NCBI RefSeq assembly: GCF_900104795.1
Contig: NZ_FNTG01000001.1
Span: 1,798,001-1,862,000 of the forward strand
From: Burkholderia sp. WP9
GTDB lineage: Bacteria; Pseudomonadota; Gammaproteobacteria; Burkholderiales; Burkholderiaceae
DNA: 64,000 bases
Direction of reading: 5' to 3'
Below the pieces are notes generated by a model. It searched no databases. It had not been told where the DNA came from and saw nothing but the letters and a program-made list of their open reading frames with translations. Positions 20,041 through 28,590 of this stretch are shown piece after piece. How positions within the stretch are numbered: position 1 is the first letter of the stretch; each line of letters starts with the position of its first letter. The position numbers were made by a program, and so were the translations under genes.

Positions 20041-20166
20041 AATGCCCTCTTAGATGTTCGCGCAGCGAGCCTGCCGCCTGTTCTGCAAACAACCAATGCG
20101 GGCCGCGCGCCAAGCCGGCGCACGTTCGTGCTACCCGAGATGCCGAACCACTGAGAACTGAGCGGC

Positions 20167-20191
20167 AAAAAAAAATGGGCTAAACGCCCAT
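20167..20191 (-). terminator. Intrinsic terminator in the rimP leader, candidate attenuator
   Basis: On the minus strand, ATGGGC-GTTTA-GCCCAT (20191 down to 20175) is followed by a run of nine T (complement of 20167-20175, the first of them within the stem). It lies downstream of the candidate rimP promoter and upstream of rimP, which is an attenuator layout. The alternative is that it merely ends rluB transcription. Confidence 0.7.
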
Positions 20192-20255
20192 CATCTTATT
20201 ACCGGTGGTCGCACCTGAGCCGCACATAAAAAGCCGCACGCCCAGCGACTTCGCG

Positions 20256-20284
20256 ATTGTAGCCATTTTTCAGGACAAACGCAA
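20256..20284 (-). promoter_or_regulatory. Candidate promoter of the rimP-nusA-infB operon
   Basis: On the minus strand, TTGCGT (20284-20279), a 17-bp spacer and TACAAT (20261-20256, five of six consensus) form a plausible sigma-70 promoter. It predicts a leader of about 210 nt before rimP that includes the terminator at 20167-20191. Confidence 0.45.
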
Positions 20285-20577
20285 ACCGCAAAGCGCCGCC
20301 CAACGCGCATTTCAGCTTGATTTCACGGGAATCTTTCCACGATATGGCGGCCGTTCAGGCCTTTTGCAAGACGGCTCGGGCCGCCTCGGATCCACGCCGG
20401 ACAAGCCGGGCAAGTGAAATCTGCCCCCACTTCCGTCCACGCTGCGGTTTTATGTGCCGCAAGAAAATCGCAAAGCAACGCGAAACCTGGAGAGCGCGTC
20501 GATCGACCACGGCGGCGACTCACGAAAACCGTTGAAAAACGATTCAGCGGCCGGCCGCCATGCATGACTCGCTTACT
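20285..20577. other. Gap between rluB and the rimP promoter
   Basis: Only short open frames with no recognisable product. No further hairpin with a T-run was found, so the end of the rluB transcript is not obvious unless it is the rimP-leader terminator. Confidence 0.4.
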
Positions 20578-22464
20578 TTAACGGCCGCGCGAACGGCCGC
20601 GCGGCGCGCCACCGCCGCGATTGGCGCCGCCCGGGTTGGCATTGCCGCCACCCGCGCGGTTGGCGTTGCCACCGCGATTGCCGCCCGGCCCGCGGCTACC
20701 GCCGCCATTGCCGGGATTGGCACCCGCACCGCCGGGACGCTTGCCGCCCGCCGCACGATTGCCATTGCCCGACGGCGCACGATTACCGTCGACCTCCCGC
20801 CCGCCGCGCGGGCCGCCCGCACCGCCGCCCATCGGACCGCCGAGCCCACTCGCGCCGCGGCCGGCACCGCGATTGCCGTAACCGCCACCGCCAAAGCCGC
20901 CGCCGCTCGCAGCGCCACCGAATCCACCACCCGCCGCACCACGGCGGCCTTGGCCGCGCGGTTGCTGCTGTTCGAAACGGCTATGCGACATCAACACGGG
21001 CTCACGGTTGATGAAGCCCATCGACGTCTGCATCGGATCCGGCTGCTTACGCTCCGGCGCTTCCCGGCGGCTGCCCTTGTCTTCGGTCGGTGCCTTCAGG
21101 CCCACCGACGCCATCAGCGCACGCACCTGGTTGTCTTCGAGCTCTTCCCAGCGCCCGCGCTTGAGGCCCTTCGGCAGCGAAATCGGGCCGTGACGGGTGC
21201 GGATCAGGCGGCTGACCATCAGGCCGGCCGCTTCGAACATACGACGCACTTCGCGGTTACGCCCTTCGGCGAGCGCGACGTGATACCAGTGATTCGTGCC
21301 TTCGCCGCCGCCGTCACGAATCCGCAGGAAGTTCGCCGGGCCGTCGTCCAGTTCGACGCCGTGCAGCAGCTTCTGGCGCATACCTTCCGCCAGTTCGCCG
21401 ACCACCCGCACCGCATATTCACGCTCGACGCTGTAACGCGGGTGCATGAAACGGTTCGCCAGATCGCCCGACGTGGTCAGCATCAGCAGACCTTCCGTGT
21501 TGAAGTCGAGACGGCCGACCGCGAGCCACTTGGCGGTTTTCATCGGCGGCAGTTTGTCGAACACCGAAGGACGGCCTTCCGGATCGGCATGGCTGACGAT
21601 TTCGCCGGTCGGTTTGTGATAAAGCAGCACGCGCGGCGGCTTGTTGGCGAGCTTGCGCTTGACCGGCTTGCCGTTGATGCGAACCTGGTCGGTCGGCATG
21701 ATGCGCTGGCCGATGTGAGCCGGCTCGCCATTTACCGACACGCGGCCGGCGACAATCAGCTCTTCCATGTCGCGACGCGAACCCATGCCGGCCTCGGCCA
21801 GCACCTTGTGCAACTTCGGTGCGTCGTCATCCGCTGCCAGCACGCGCTTGGGCGCGGCCGGCTTGCCACGGCGCAGCATCGGCGCGCGCACGCCACCGGT
21901 GGCGCTATTGTCCGCGTCGAACGCGGGCGATGTGACGTACGAGAACAGATCGTCCTGACCGGCTTCCGCCGCAGCCGCCGGCGCTTCACCGCCGCGGCGG
22001 TTCTGACGCTGGCCGCCTTCGCGCGGCTGACGCTCGCGCTGACCTTCACGAGGCGCACCTTCGCGTTGACCCTCACGAGGCGCACCTTCGCGCGGTGCGC
22101 CTTCGCGGCGCGCGCCGCCCGCATTGCGGCGTGACCCCTGACCCTTCGCGCCGGCATCTTTGCGCGGCATACGCACTTGCGCGACGACCTCGCCGTCCGG
22201 CGGCGCCTCGCTGACAACCGGCGCCTCTTGCGCGGGGCCGCCTTCGGCGCCCTTCGTCTTCGCGCCGGCGCGGCGCCGGGCGATCAGGCTGCGCGGACCG
22301 CGACGCAGGCCGCGGCGCGGACGGTCTTCACCATCTGCTTCCGTGGTCTGCGCCGGGCGCTCGCCCTCGCCTGCCGACGCTTGCGTGGTGCGCGTTTCGT
22401 CAGCGCGAGCCGACGGCACGGCGCGCTCGGATTCGGACGAATCGGTGTCGTGGGTATGTGTCAA
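20578..22464 (-). CDS. rluB: 23S rRNA pseudouridine-2605 synthase RluB-type, with long low-complexity ends
   Basis: The core is an RsuA/RluB enzyme that isomerises a uridine in 23S rRNA. An S4 domain is seen in [20 protein letters not shown], and the catalytic block is [20 protein letters not shown] with its Asp. [13 protein letters not shown] ends the core. The protein is 628 residues, about twice the usual size. The N-terminal 200 residues are Arg/Glu/Gly-rich with repeated REGAP and REGQ units. The last 150 are Gly/Asn/Arg-rich, resembling RGG-type RNA-binding tails. It follows scpB by 64 bp, a conserved pairing. RluB is the best fit, although RluE/F relatives share these motifs. Confidence 0.88.
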   Translation of the reverse strand: MTHTHDTDSSESERAVPSARADETRTTQASAGEGERPAQTTEADGEDRPRRGLRRGPRSLIARRRAGAKTKGAEGGPAQEAPVVSEAPPDGEVVAQVRMPRKDAGAKGQGSRRNAGGARREGAPREGAPREGQREGAPREGQRERQPREGGQRQNRRGGEAPAAAAEAGQDDLFSYVTSPAFDADNSATGGVRAPMLRRGKPAAPKRVLAADDDAPKLHKVLAEAGMGSRRDMEELIVAGRVSVNGEPAHIGQRIMPTDQVRINGKPVKRKLANKPPRVLLYHKPTGEIVSHADPEGRPSVFDKLPPMKTAKWLAVGRLDFNTEGLLMLTTSGDLANRFMHPRYSVEREYAVRVVGELAEGMRQKLLHGVELDDGPANFLRIRDGGGEGTNHWYHVALAEGRNREVRRMFEAAGLMVSRLIRTRHGPISLPKGLKRGRWEELEDNQVRALMASVGLKAPTEDKGSRREAPERKQPDPMQTSMGFINREPVLMSHSRFEQQQPRGQGRRGAAGGGFGGAASGGGFGGGGYGNRGAGRGASGLGGPMGGGAGGPRGGREVDGNRAPSGNGNRAAGGKRPGGAGANPGNGGGSRGPGGNRGGNANRAGGGNANPGGANRGGGAPRGRSRGR

Positions 22465-22528
22465 AACAACCTCAAAATGTCAGGTCGCGCACGCCCGTTG
22501 CGGGCGTGGCAAAAAAAGTTCGGTTACG

Positions 22529-23743
22529 TCAGGCGCTGCGCGACTCAGGTTCGTCGTCGGTCAGAACGCCCGCGTCCTGCGCCGCATCGCGACGATCCAG
22601 AGGATCGCCGTGCGCCGCCTTGGTCGGGTTCGGCTCGGCGGCGTGCTCCGTACTGCGGAGTACGCCCGAGTCGTGCGCGGGTATTGCCGGATCGGTCTGG
22701 GAGACCGGATCGTGAGTCTGTGCGGACCCGGCGGTGCCGGTCTGCGGTGCAACGTTTTCCGCGTGCGCCGTTTCAGCATGATCCTGCGCGGCTGGCTCAC
22801 CCATTGCGTCCGGATGCAAGCCGGATGCGGGTGCGATTTCCACTGCGCTGTCAGTCGCTTCGGCCGCCTGCGCTGCTTCCATCGGCTCAGCGTGCTGCTT
22901 TTGATGCAATTCAGCGAATCCGTCAGCGATTTCCGCTCCGGGCGCCTCGCCTGATGTTTCGAGCTGGTTGGCACCGGCATGGCTACCGGCGTCCGCGTCC
23001 GCCTCTACGGCATCGAACTGCGGCGCTTCGCCCACGGCCTTAGCAATAGCCTGAGGTTCACCACTAGCGGCCGAGTCGATAACCTCGCCCGCAGCGGCGC
23101 TTTCATCTACCACGCCGGAATCCACCGGCTCTCCGAGCGCGCCCTCTTCGCCCGACGCCAACGCTTGCGCGGCGTCGGCGTCAGCGAACTCGATCGCATG
23201 CTGGCCGAGCAGATCCGCGTTCAACTGCGCCGACGGGTCCGCGAGCGGCGGCAATTCGTCGAGCGCTTTCAGCCCGAGGTCGTCGAGAAACTGCCGTGTC
23301 GTCGCATACAGCGCGGGACGGCCCGGCACGTCACGATGACCGATCACTTCGATCCAGTTGCGGTCTTCGAGCTGCTTGACGACTTGCGTATTCACCGTGA
23401 CGCCGCGAATTTCTTCGATATCGCCACGCGTGACCGGTTGCCGGTATGCAATGATCGCGAGCGTTTCGAGCACCGCGCGCGAATATTTCGGCGGTTTCTC
23501 AGGATGCAAGCGATCCAGATACGAACGCATTGCGGGCTTGCTTTGAAACCGCCAGCCCGACGCCAGCCCGACCAACTCCACACCGCGCCCAGACCAATCC
23601 TGCTTGAGGTCTTCGAGCAAATTCCGAACGGTGTCTGCCGACACGCCGTCGGCAAAGAGCTTGCGCAACTCGCCGAGCTTTAACGGCTCCTGCGCGCAGA
23701 TCAAGGCAGTCTCGAGGACGATCTTCGCCTCTTGGGTATTCAT
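22529..23743 (-). CDS. scpB: Segregation and condensation protein B with a long acidic C-terminal extension
   Basis: ScpB is a winged-helix subunit that binds ScpA in the SMC complex for chromosome segregation. The conserved part covers about residues 1-180: [18 protein letters not shown] at the start, then [20 protein letters not shown] with its usual [10 protein letters not shown] continuation. The remaining 220 residues are Ala/Glu/Asp-rich and look disordered. The protein is therefore 404 residues against about 200 for many ScpB proteins. It is followed by rluB. scpA is not adjacent on the upstream side within the window. Confidence 0.92.
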   Translation of the reverse strand: MNTQEAKIVLETALICAQEPLKLGELRKLFADGVSADTVRNLLEDLKQDWSGRGVELVGLASGWRFQSKPAMRSYLDRLHPEKPPKYSRAVLETLAIIAYRQPVTRGDIEEIRGVTVNTQVVKQLEDRNWIEVIGHRDVPGRPALYATTRQFLDDLGLKALDELPPLADPSAQLNADLLGQHAIEFADADAAQALASGEEGALGEPVDSGVVDESAAAGEVIDSAASGEPQAIAKAVGEAPQFDAVEADADAGSHAGANQLETSGEAPGAEIADGFAELHQKQHAEPMEAAQAAEATDSAVEIAPASGLHPDAMGEPAAQDHAETAHAENVAPQTGTAGSAQTHDPVSQTDPAIPAHDSGVLRSTEHAAEPNPTKAAHGDPLDRRDAAQDAGVLTDDEPESRSA

Positions 23744-24016
23744 GCAGCTAGGTCAGACCCTGTGGTCAAAGAACCGGATCAAACAGACGATGTGGAACTG
23801 AAGACGCGCTCGCCCGATTCTGATCGGTCATATTGATGGGAGCACGCACCGGGGGGAGGCGAAACAGACAATCGAACCAAACCCAGCCGGACGGAGCAGC
23901 GATATTCCTGAAAGGAATCGCGTGACTGAGCGCCATATTACGCAAAAACAATCAGTGCGTAAAGATGAAATCCCCCGCGCATTTTCCGGCCTCGCCTTGG
24001 CGGGCGTGCTTTAGTG
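23744..24016. other. Gap upstream of scpB
   Basis: A 61-codon minus-strand frame (23766-23951) has no recognisable features. The gap should hold the scpB promoter. Nothing else is seen. Confidence 0.4.
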
Positions 24017-24050
24017 AAAAAGCGGGCTTAATTGGACGGAAACCCGCTTT
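24017..24050 (-). terminator. Intrinsic terminator after the aminotransferase gene
   Basis: An 8-bp stem AAAGCGGG/CCCGCTTT (24019-24026 with 24043-24050) has a 16-nt loop. On the minus strand its last three T continue into a run of five. It lies 64 bp beyond the stop codon. Confidence 0.65.
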
Positions 24051-24113
24051 CTTCGGTTGTTCTTCTCCCGGTTTGCTCAATAGTGTTTTGCGCGGCCACC
24101 TTGCGGCAGGCGC

Positions 24114-25328
24114 TCAGCGGTCAGTCGTGTGGCTCGCGAGGAACCGCTTCAGGCGCTCGACGCCCGCGTCCAGCCGCGCCGTGTCGCAGGCATAGCACCA
24201 GCGGATGAAGCCCTCGCCCTGCGGGCCGAACGCGCTGCCCGGCGCCACGCCGAGCCCTACCTCACGCACCATTGCCTTGCATAGCTCCAGACTGCGCGAG
24301 GCACCCGGCATCGAGAAAAACAGGTACATCGCGCCGGGCGGCGCCTTGACGTCCACCCCCGGCACTGTGGAAAGCGCGCGCACCAGATGATCGCGCGACG
24401 CTTTCAGGTCCAGCACCAGTTCCTGCGTGAAGGCTTCGCCCTGCTCGATGGCCGCGATGCCGGCTTGCTGAACGAAGGCCGGCGCGCACGAGGTGTTGTA
24501 CTCGACGAGCTTGCCCAAATCGTCCATCAACGAGGCGGGCGCGACGATCCAGCCGAGCCGCCAGCCCGTCATCAGCCATGCCTTGGAAAAGGAATTGACG
24601 CAGATTACGCGCTCGTCGCGGGTAGCCAGGTCGAGGAACGACGGCGCGGTGAGCGAGGGCGCGGCGTTGGCGTCCGCATAGTAGAGGCGCTCATAGACTT
24701 CGTCCGCCACGATCCAGATACCGTGGCGCCGGCAGTGCGCCAGCACCGCGCGCTGCTCGTCGCGACTCATCACCCAGCCGGTCGGATTGTTGGGCGAATT
24801 GATCAGCAACATCTTCGTGTCGGGCGTCAACGCCGCGAGCAGTTGCTCGAGGTCGAGCTGCCAGCCGCGTTCGCCGTAGCCCAGTGCGACGGTTTCGACG
24901 TGCGCGCCGAGAATCTTCGGAATCTCGACCAGATTCGGCCAGAGCGGCGTAACCGCGACGACGCGGTCGCCCGCGCCCACCACGAGCTGCGCAGCAAGCA
25001 TCAACGCATTCACGCCCGCGCTCGTCACCGCGATGTGCTCCGGCGATGTCGCGCCGTGCAGCTTGCTGACGTAGCCCGCCAGCGCGGCGCGCAGCGGCGC
25101 GATGCCGAGATTGTGCGTGTAGAACGTCGCGCCCGCGGCGAGCGACGCGCTGGCCGCGTCGCGGATAAAGGCTGGCGTCACGCGGTCGGACTCGCCGAAC
25201 CAGAACGGCAGCACGTCGTCGACGCCGAAACCGGCGTTGGCGACTTCGCGAATCTGCGAAGGACGCAGGGCGCGCACGGCGTCGCGCGCATTGGGGATAG
25301 CAGGGAAAGACGAATCCGTTTCGCTCAT
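24114..25328 (-). CDS. PLP-dependent class I/II aminotransferase
   Basis: This fold-type I aminotransferase has about 404 residues. I chose the ATG at 25328 because GGAAG lies 5 nt before it; the ATG at 25355 has no ribosome site. The cofactor lysine is in VNSFSKAWLMTGWRLGW. NSPNNPTGWVMSRDEQ holds the substrate and phosphate-contact Asn, and IVADEVYERLYY the Asp that binds the pyridine nitrogen. The family covers aspartate, alanine and aromatic aminotransferases, and the substrate cannot be assigned. It lies 104 bp downstream of a LysR regulator on the same strand, which may control it. Confidence 0.9.
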   Translation of the reverse strand: MSETDSSFPAIPNARDAVRALRPSQIREVANAGFGVDDVLPFWFGESDRVTPAFIRDAASASLAAGATFYTHNLGIAPLRAALAGYVSKLHGATSPEHIAVTSAGVNALMLAAQLVVGAGDRVVAVTPLWPNLVEIPKILGAHVETVALGYGERGWQLDLEQLLAALTPDTKMLLINSPNNPTGWVMSRDEQRAVLAHCRRHGIWIVADEVYERLYYADANAAPSLTAPSFLDLATRDERVICVNSFSKAWLMTGWRLGWIVAPASLMDDLGKLVEYNTSCAPAFVQQAGIAAIEQGEAFTQELVLDLKASRDHLVRALSTVPGVDVKAPPGAMYLFFSMPGASRSLELCKAMVREVGLGVAPGSAFGPQGEGFIRWCYACDTARLDAGVERLKRFLASHTTDR

Positions 25329-25432
25329 CGAGACTTCCAGACGGGTGGATAGCATGAATTGAAATGCAGCGGAGGCGACAGTTTAGCTTGGCGCTCCTTC
25401 TGGGGGCGGCGAGGCAGGCAGCGCCATCGTTA

Positions 25433-26335
25433 CTAGCTCAAATCCTCCGCCCGCCCCGGCAATTGACGGATCAGCCCCCACACCGCCTCCGCAGCCGGCG
25501 AGAGCGAGCGGTCGCGCCGCCGCACCAGTTCGACCGTACGCTCGGCGCGCGGCACCAGCGGCCGGGCCACCAGCGAGGCGCCCGCCGGCAGCGGCAATGC
25601 CAGCCACGGCAGCACGCTCACGCCGACGCCCGCCTCCACCAGCCCAAAAACTGTCGCGGAATGCCCCAGCTCCTGCACCACCGTGGCGCTCACGCCATAT
25701 TCCTGCATCACGGCGTCGATGATCGGCCGGCTGCCCGATGCGTAGTCGAGCATCACCAGTTGCTGGCCTTCCAGGTCCGTCCACGCGACCCGCTGCCGGG
25801 CGGCAAGAGGATGATCGTCGCGCGTGACGACGCAGAACGAATCCGTCATCAGCGATTCGCTAAGCAGATCGTCTGCGGCGAACGGGCCGATGATCACGCC
25901 GAAATCGACCTCGCCCGACTTGACCTTGCGGACCACGTCGCTCTGCACGTCGTCACGCAGGCCCAGTGCGACGTAGGGAAACTGCTGGCCGCAGGCGGCC
26001 ACCACGCGCGGCATGAGCCGGCACGCCACCGTCGGGCTGGCGGCCACCACCACGCGCCCGCGGCGCTGTTCACCGATTTCGCGGATCTCGCGCAGCGCGT
26101 CGTCCAGATCCGAGAGCAGACGCGACACGCTCGACACCAGGTTGCCGCCGACATCCGTGAGTTGCACCTCGCGGGTCGTGCGATCGATCAGCTTGAGACC
26201 GATCTCGCCCTCCAGTTCGCGCACGCAGCGGCTGACCGCTGACTGCGTCAGGCCGATTTCATCGCCCGCCCGGCTGAAGCTTTGCAGACGGGCGACCTCA
26301 ATGAAAACCCTTAGCTGCCGCAGCGTGACATTCAT
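25433..26335 (-). CDS. LysR-family transcriptional regulator
   Basis: A 300-residue LTTR. The N-terminal winged helix-turn-helix MNVTLRQLRVFIEVARLQSF ... GLTQSAVSRCVRELEGEIG is followed by a periplasmic-binding-protein-like effector domain (about 90-290). The aminotransferase gene follows 104 bp downstream on the same strand, so the pair may be one transcript. A short palindrome at 26354-26367 just upstream of the start could serve autoregulation. The inducer is unknown. Confidence 0.92.
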   Translation of the reverse strand: MNVTLRQLRVFIEVARLQSFSRAGDEIGLTQSAVSRCVRELEGEIGLKLIDRTTREVQLTDVGGNLVSSVSRLLSDLDDALREIREIGEQRRGRVVVAASPTVACRLMPRVVAACGQQFPYVALGLRDDVQSDVVRKVKSGEVDFGVIIGPFAADDLLSESLMTDSFCVVTRDDHPLAARQRVAWTDLEGQQLVMLDYASGSRPIIDAVMQEYGVSATVVQELGHSATVFGLVEAGVGVSVLPWLALPLPAGASLVARPLVPRAERTVELVRRRDRSLSPAAEAVWGLIRQLPGRAEDLS

Positions 26336-26353
26336 TTACCAACCTCATCAATT

Positions 26354-26367
26354 GCATCATTTGATGC
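26354..26367. promoter_or_regulatory. GCATCA-TT-TGATGC palindrome upstream of the LysR gene
   Basis: A perfect 6+2+6 inverted repeat begins 19 bp before the start codon. LysR proteins commonly bind such sites to repress themselves. Assignment rests on position only. Confidence 0.45.
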
Positions 26368-26741
26368 GCATTGTAAGTCGAAAGTCAGCACCACAACTGG
26401 TTTTAGTCATTGCGCTGCAATGCAGCAATAAGGCGCAAACGCACGCTGGCCGGGCCTGATTGCACAAGATTGGTGATTGTCCCGATTTGCGAGATGGGTT
26501 TTTTGGATTCTTATACGCCCCTAGCTAGCGCCCGCGCTGGCCCGCTGTCATGGGGCTTTCAGGCGGTTGGACTCAACTTGGCACACTTCCTGCATTTACA
26601 TGCACACAAGGGTCGGCGCCATGATTCTGACTGCATAGCAGACCGTGGCAAGCCCGACCCTCCTTGGCACTCGCCTATCGAGTGCATGGAGAGTGCGCGG
26701 CGCGGGGCAGCGCACCGGAGTTAGCTTCGCTGAGGTGAAAC
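26368..26741. other. Gap between the LysR gene and the transposase-like gene
   Basis: No supportable gene. A small palindrome GCTGC-AAT-GCAGC lies near 26408-26420. Short open frames in both directions lack recognisable content. Confidence 0.4.
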
Positions 26742-27143
26742 ATGATGCTGTTCGACGATTTGAGAGACAACGAGTGGGCGCTGGTCGAGGCGTTGTTCTG
26801 TGCGGAGCCTGCACGGAGCGAACGGCGCGGTCGACCACGCGTGGAAGCGCGCGCGGTTGTCAACGCCGTGCTGTGGGTGCTGTCGACGGGCGAAGGCTGG
26901 TCCAAACTGCCGGGCCGCTATCCGTCGCCGCCGACTTGCCGCCGTCGCTTCGACGAGTGGCAAGCCGATGGTACGCTCGCCGAAATAGTTAAGCGACTCG
27001 GCACGAGCGGCCGTGAAATTTCGCTGCGCGGCCGTATCGGCGCAACCGCAGCCAAACCGCCGGCACCGCCGAGCCGTGACCGCCTGCGCGGCGCATTCTG
27101 GACCAATCCGGAATCGTGGCGCGCTCCGGTCAAGATGGCCTGA
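26742..27143 (+). CDS. Stand-alone IS5-type transposase N-terminal (DUF4096-like) protein
   Basis: The first 75 or so residues match the helix-turn-helix start of IS5/IS4 transposases. LRDNEWALVEALF, then GRPRVEARAVVNAVLWVLSTG, GWSKLPGRYPSPPTCRRRFD and EWQADGTL are all recognisable. The rest (about 80-133) is Arg/Pro-rich and shows no DDE catalytic domain. I see no terminal inverted repeats or target duplication. It is either a decayed insertion sequence or a domesticated DNA-binding fragment. The start at 26742 has a weak GAGGTGAAAC ribosome site. Confidence 0.7.
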   Translation: MMLFDDLRDNEWALVEALFCAEPARSERRGRPRVEARAVVNAVLWVLSTGEGWSKLPGRYPSPPTCRRRFDEWQADGTLAEIVKRLGTSGREISLRGRIGATAAKPPAPPSRDRLRGAFWTNPESWRAPVKMA

Positions 27144-27299
27144 CGCGAACTGTTTGACCGCCGGGCGCTTGCGGGCACCCGGCGTTTATCCGATCCAGGT
27201 CGACGCGCGCCGCTTGTCTGCGCTCGCCGCATCTGTCATGGGCACCGCTCCTCGGCGCGCCCAATGCAGTCGTCCCCTCCTGTACACCCAGCTGAGTGC

Positions 27300-27327
27300 G
27301 CGCTGCTTCAGATGTCTGAAGCAGCGC
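27300..27327. repeat. Perfect 12-bp inverted repeat (hairpin)
   Basis: GCGCTGCTTCAG and CTGAAGCAGCGC flank an ATGT loop. No T-run follows on either strand, so it is not a standard terminator. It lies between the transposase-like gene and the small secreted protein gene. Confidence 0.75.
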
Positions 27328-27442
27328 GATAGTTGCGGGTGAAACATCCATTTACTATTACTTACAGCGTGCTTTCGCGACTGCGCATATCTTATACGTA
27401 TGCAAACAGGCCTTGAGTCGATCGGCTTGACGGGAGCTCAGC

Positions 27443-27697
27443 ATGAAACCAATGTCACTGCTTCTGTGCGGCATTGTCGTTTCATCAATGGCCGCACCGG
27501 CGCCTGCTCAGCAGCGCCAACAGGCATGGAACTGGCGGCCGGATCGTCCGGCTACCCTCGAAGCCTGGCAACAAAGCGATACGCGTGGCCGCGACTTCAC
27601 GCCACCGGCGCCGCGCGGAGACTTGCGTGGCGATATCGCCAGTAACGTGCGCACGCGGCCGGAGGCGCCGCGGCAGGATCCGACGCGCCGGCGTTAA
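27443..27697 (+). CDS. Small secreted hypothetical protein
   Basis: An 84-residue protein with a GGGAGC ribosome site. The N-terminus MKPMSLLLCGIVVSSMAAPA is a Sec signal peptide with likely cleavage after PAPA or AQQ. The mature part is Arg/Pro/Gln-rich (RQQAWNWRPDRPATLEAWQQ) with a basic tail and no known domain. I do not recognise a family. The signal peptide and ribosome site support it as a real gene. Confidence 0.65.
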   Translation: MKPMSLLLCGIVVSSMAAPAPAQQRQQAWNWRPDRPATLEAWQQSDTRGRDFTPPAPRGDLRGDIASNVRTRPEAPRQDPTRRR

Positions 27698-27737
27698 TTA
27701 GTCAGCGCTTGGTCAGCGGTAGGCAGCGTGAGGGCGG

Positions 27738-27902
27738 AAACGGTTCGCGAAAACGGTTCGTTATGTGCTCGCGCGCCAAATTGTGCTTTTAGTTAATTGG
27801 GGGAACCACCCCGCCGAATGGCAGTCTGATTTAACGCCATTAGCACAGCGTGGCAGTAGTAATTCCGGTACGCCCGTATCCTCGCGATACGGGCTTTTTT
27901 TT
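27738..27902 (+). ncRNA. Candidate structured small RNA with intrinsic terminator
   Basis: No open frame explains this segment. TGTGCT (27782-27787) pairs with AGCACA (27842-27847). This helix encloses two hairpins: GGGG-AACCA-CCCC (27800-27812) and AATGGC/GCCATT (27817-27822 with 27836-27841). Together they form a three-way junction. A 24-nt single strand and a terminator follow. Upstream, a direct repeat AAACGGTTCG (27738-27747 and 27751-27760) abuts a possible -10, TTATGT. The next plus-strand gene starts about 690 bp away, so a cis riboswitch is less likely than an independent sRNA. I match it to no family. Confidence 0.45.
27872..27902 (+). terminator. Intrinsic terminator of the candidate RNA
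   Basis: GCCCGTATC-CTCGC-GATACGGGC is a 9-bp perfect stem followed by eight T. It lies about 175 bp beyond the 27443-27697 gene and could end that transcript as well. Confidence 0.9.
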
Positions 27903-28069
27903 GCGCTTCTCGGGCGGATGCGAAATGTATGCGCGTACGGGCGCGCAAGACGCCCGACACGGCAGAGTGTGCTGTGCGATTACCCGCTAGAAGCCGGACG
28001 GACGCAGCAATGGGATCACCGCCAGCCGCGTCAAGCGGCTGGAAAGGTACGCCTGGCAGCCCGCCGGAC

Positions 28070-28393
28070 TTATGGCCGGACTTCGAGCGCGGCAGTGGGC
28101 CGCGTGTCGGCTGTGGCGACGACGTAGTCGTTCATTCGCTGTGCGGTCCAACTGAGCAGGCGCTCGTCGTGTGCAAGCCGCGCGAATTCCGCTCTACCGC
28201 GCTCAGTCAGCACGGCAATGTCGACCGGTGCGTGGAAACCCGGAGCCGGTGCGACAGTGCGCTGCCGAACGGTGTCCATCAAGCCCAGTGCGCGAAGATA
28301 TTGGAAGACGCCCGGTCTTCTGGCCCATGGGACCTGGCGATATTGCGCCCGCCGCAGCGCTTCAAGTACCGCTTCGTTGGAATACGTGGTCAT
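28070..28393 (-). CDS. Hypothetical protein, possibly winged-helix-like
   Basis: A 107-residue frame starting MTTYSNEAVLEALRRAQYRQ. The pattern of short helices, RPGVFQYLRALGLMDTVRQ and then VDIAVLTERGRAEFARL, resembles the helix-wing layout of small winged-helix proteins (LTERGRAEFARL is like the LTxxG wing of MarR/PadR). I do not recognise a specific family. The ATG has a purine-rich GAAAGAAG stretch before it. It stands alone between converging or unrelated genes. Confidence 0.55.
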   Translation of the reverse strand: MTTYSNEAVLEALRRAQYRQVPWARRPGVFQYLRALGLMDTVRQRTVAPAPGFHAPVDIAVLTERGRAEFARLAHDERLLSWTAQRMNDYVVATADTRPTAALEVRP

Positions 28394-28590
28394 CTCACTT
28401 CTTTCTTAAAGTGCAGCTATGACACATCCATGCCCAACACGTCACCGCGCCACCAGTGACGCGCTCGGCACCCGCCCTTGGCTGGAAGCTGGCTGCGATT
28501 GTCGCAGTCGAGTTCCGCCAGGTGCTGCCTGGTCTCGTTTTCGGAACCCCCGTCTGAACGGCATGTTAGCGTTCTGCCTACGAGCCGACG

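Noticed and set aside
26742..27143. Active insertion sequence
   Set aside because: No catalytic DDE domain, no terminal repeats and no target-site duplication seen.
27782..27847. Hammerhead ribozyme or known riboswitch
   Set aside because: A CTGAT is present in one loop, but the conserved CUGAUGA and GAAA cores are not, and no other class matched.
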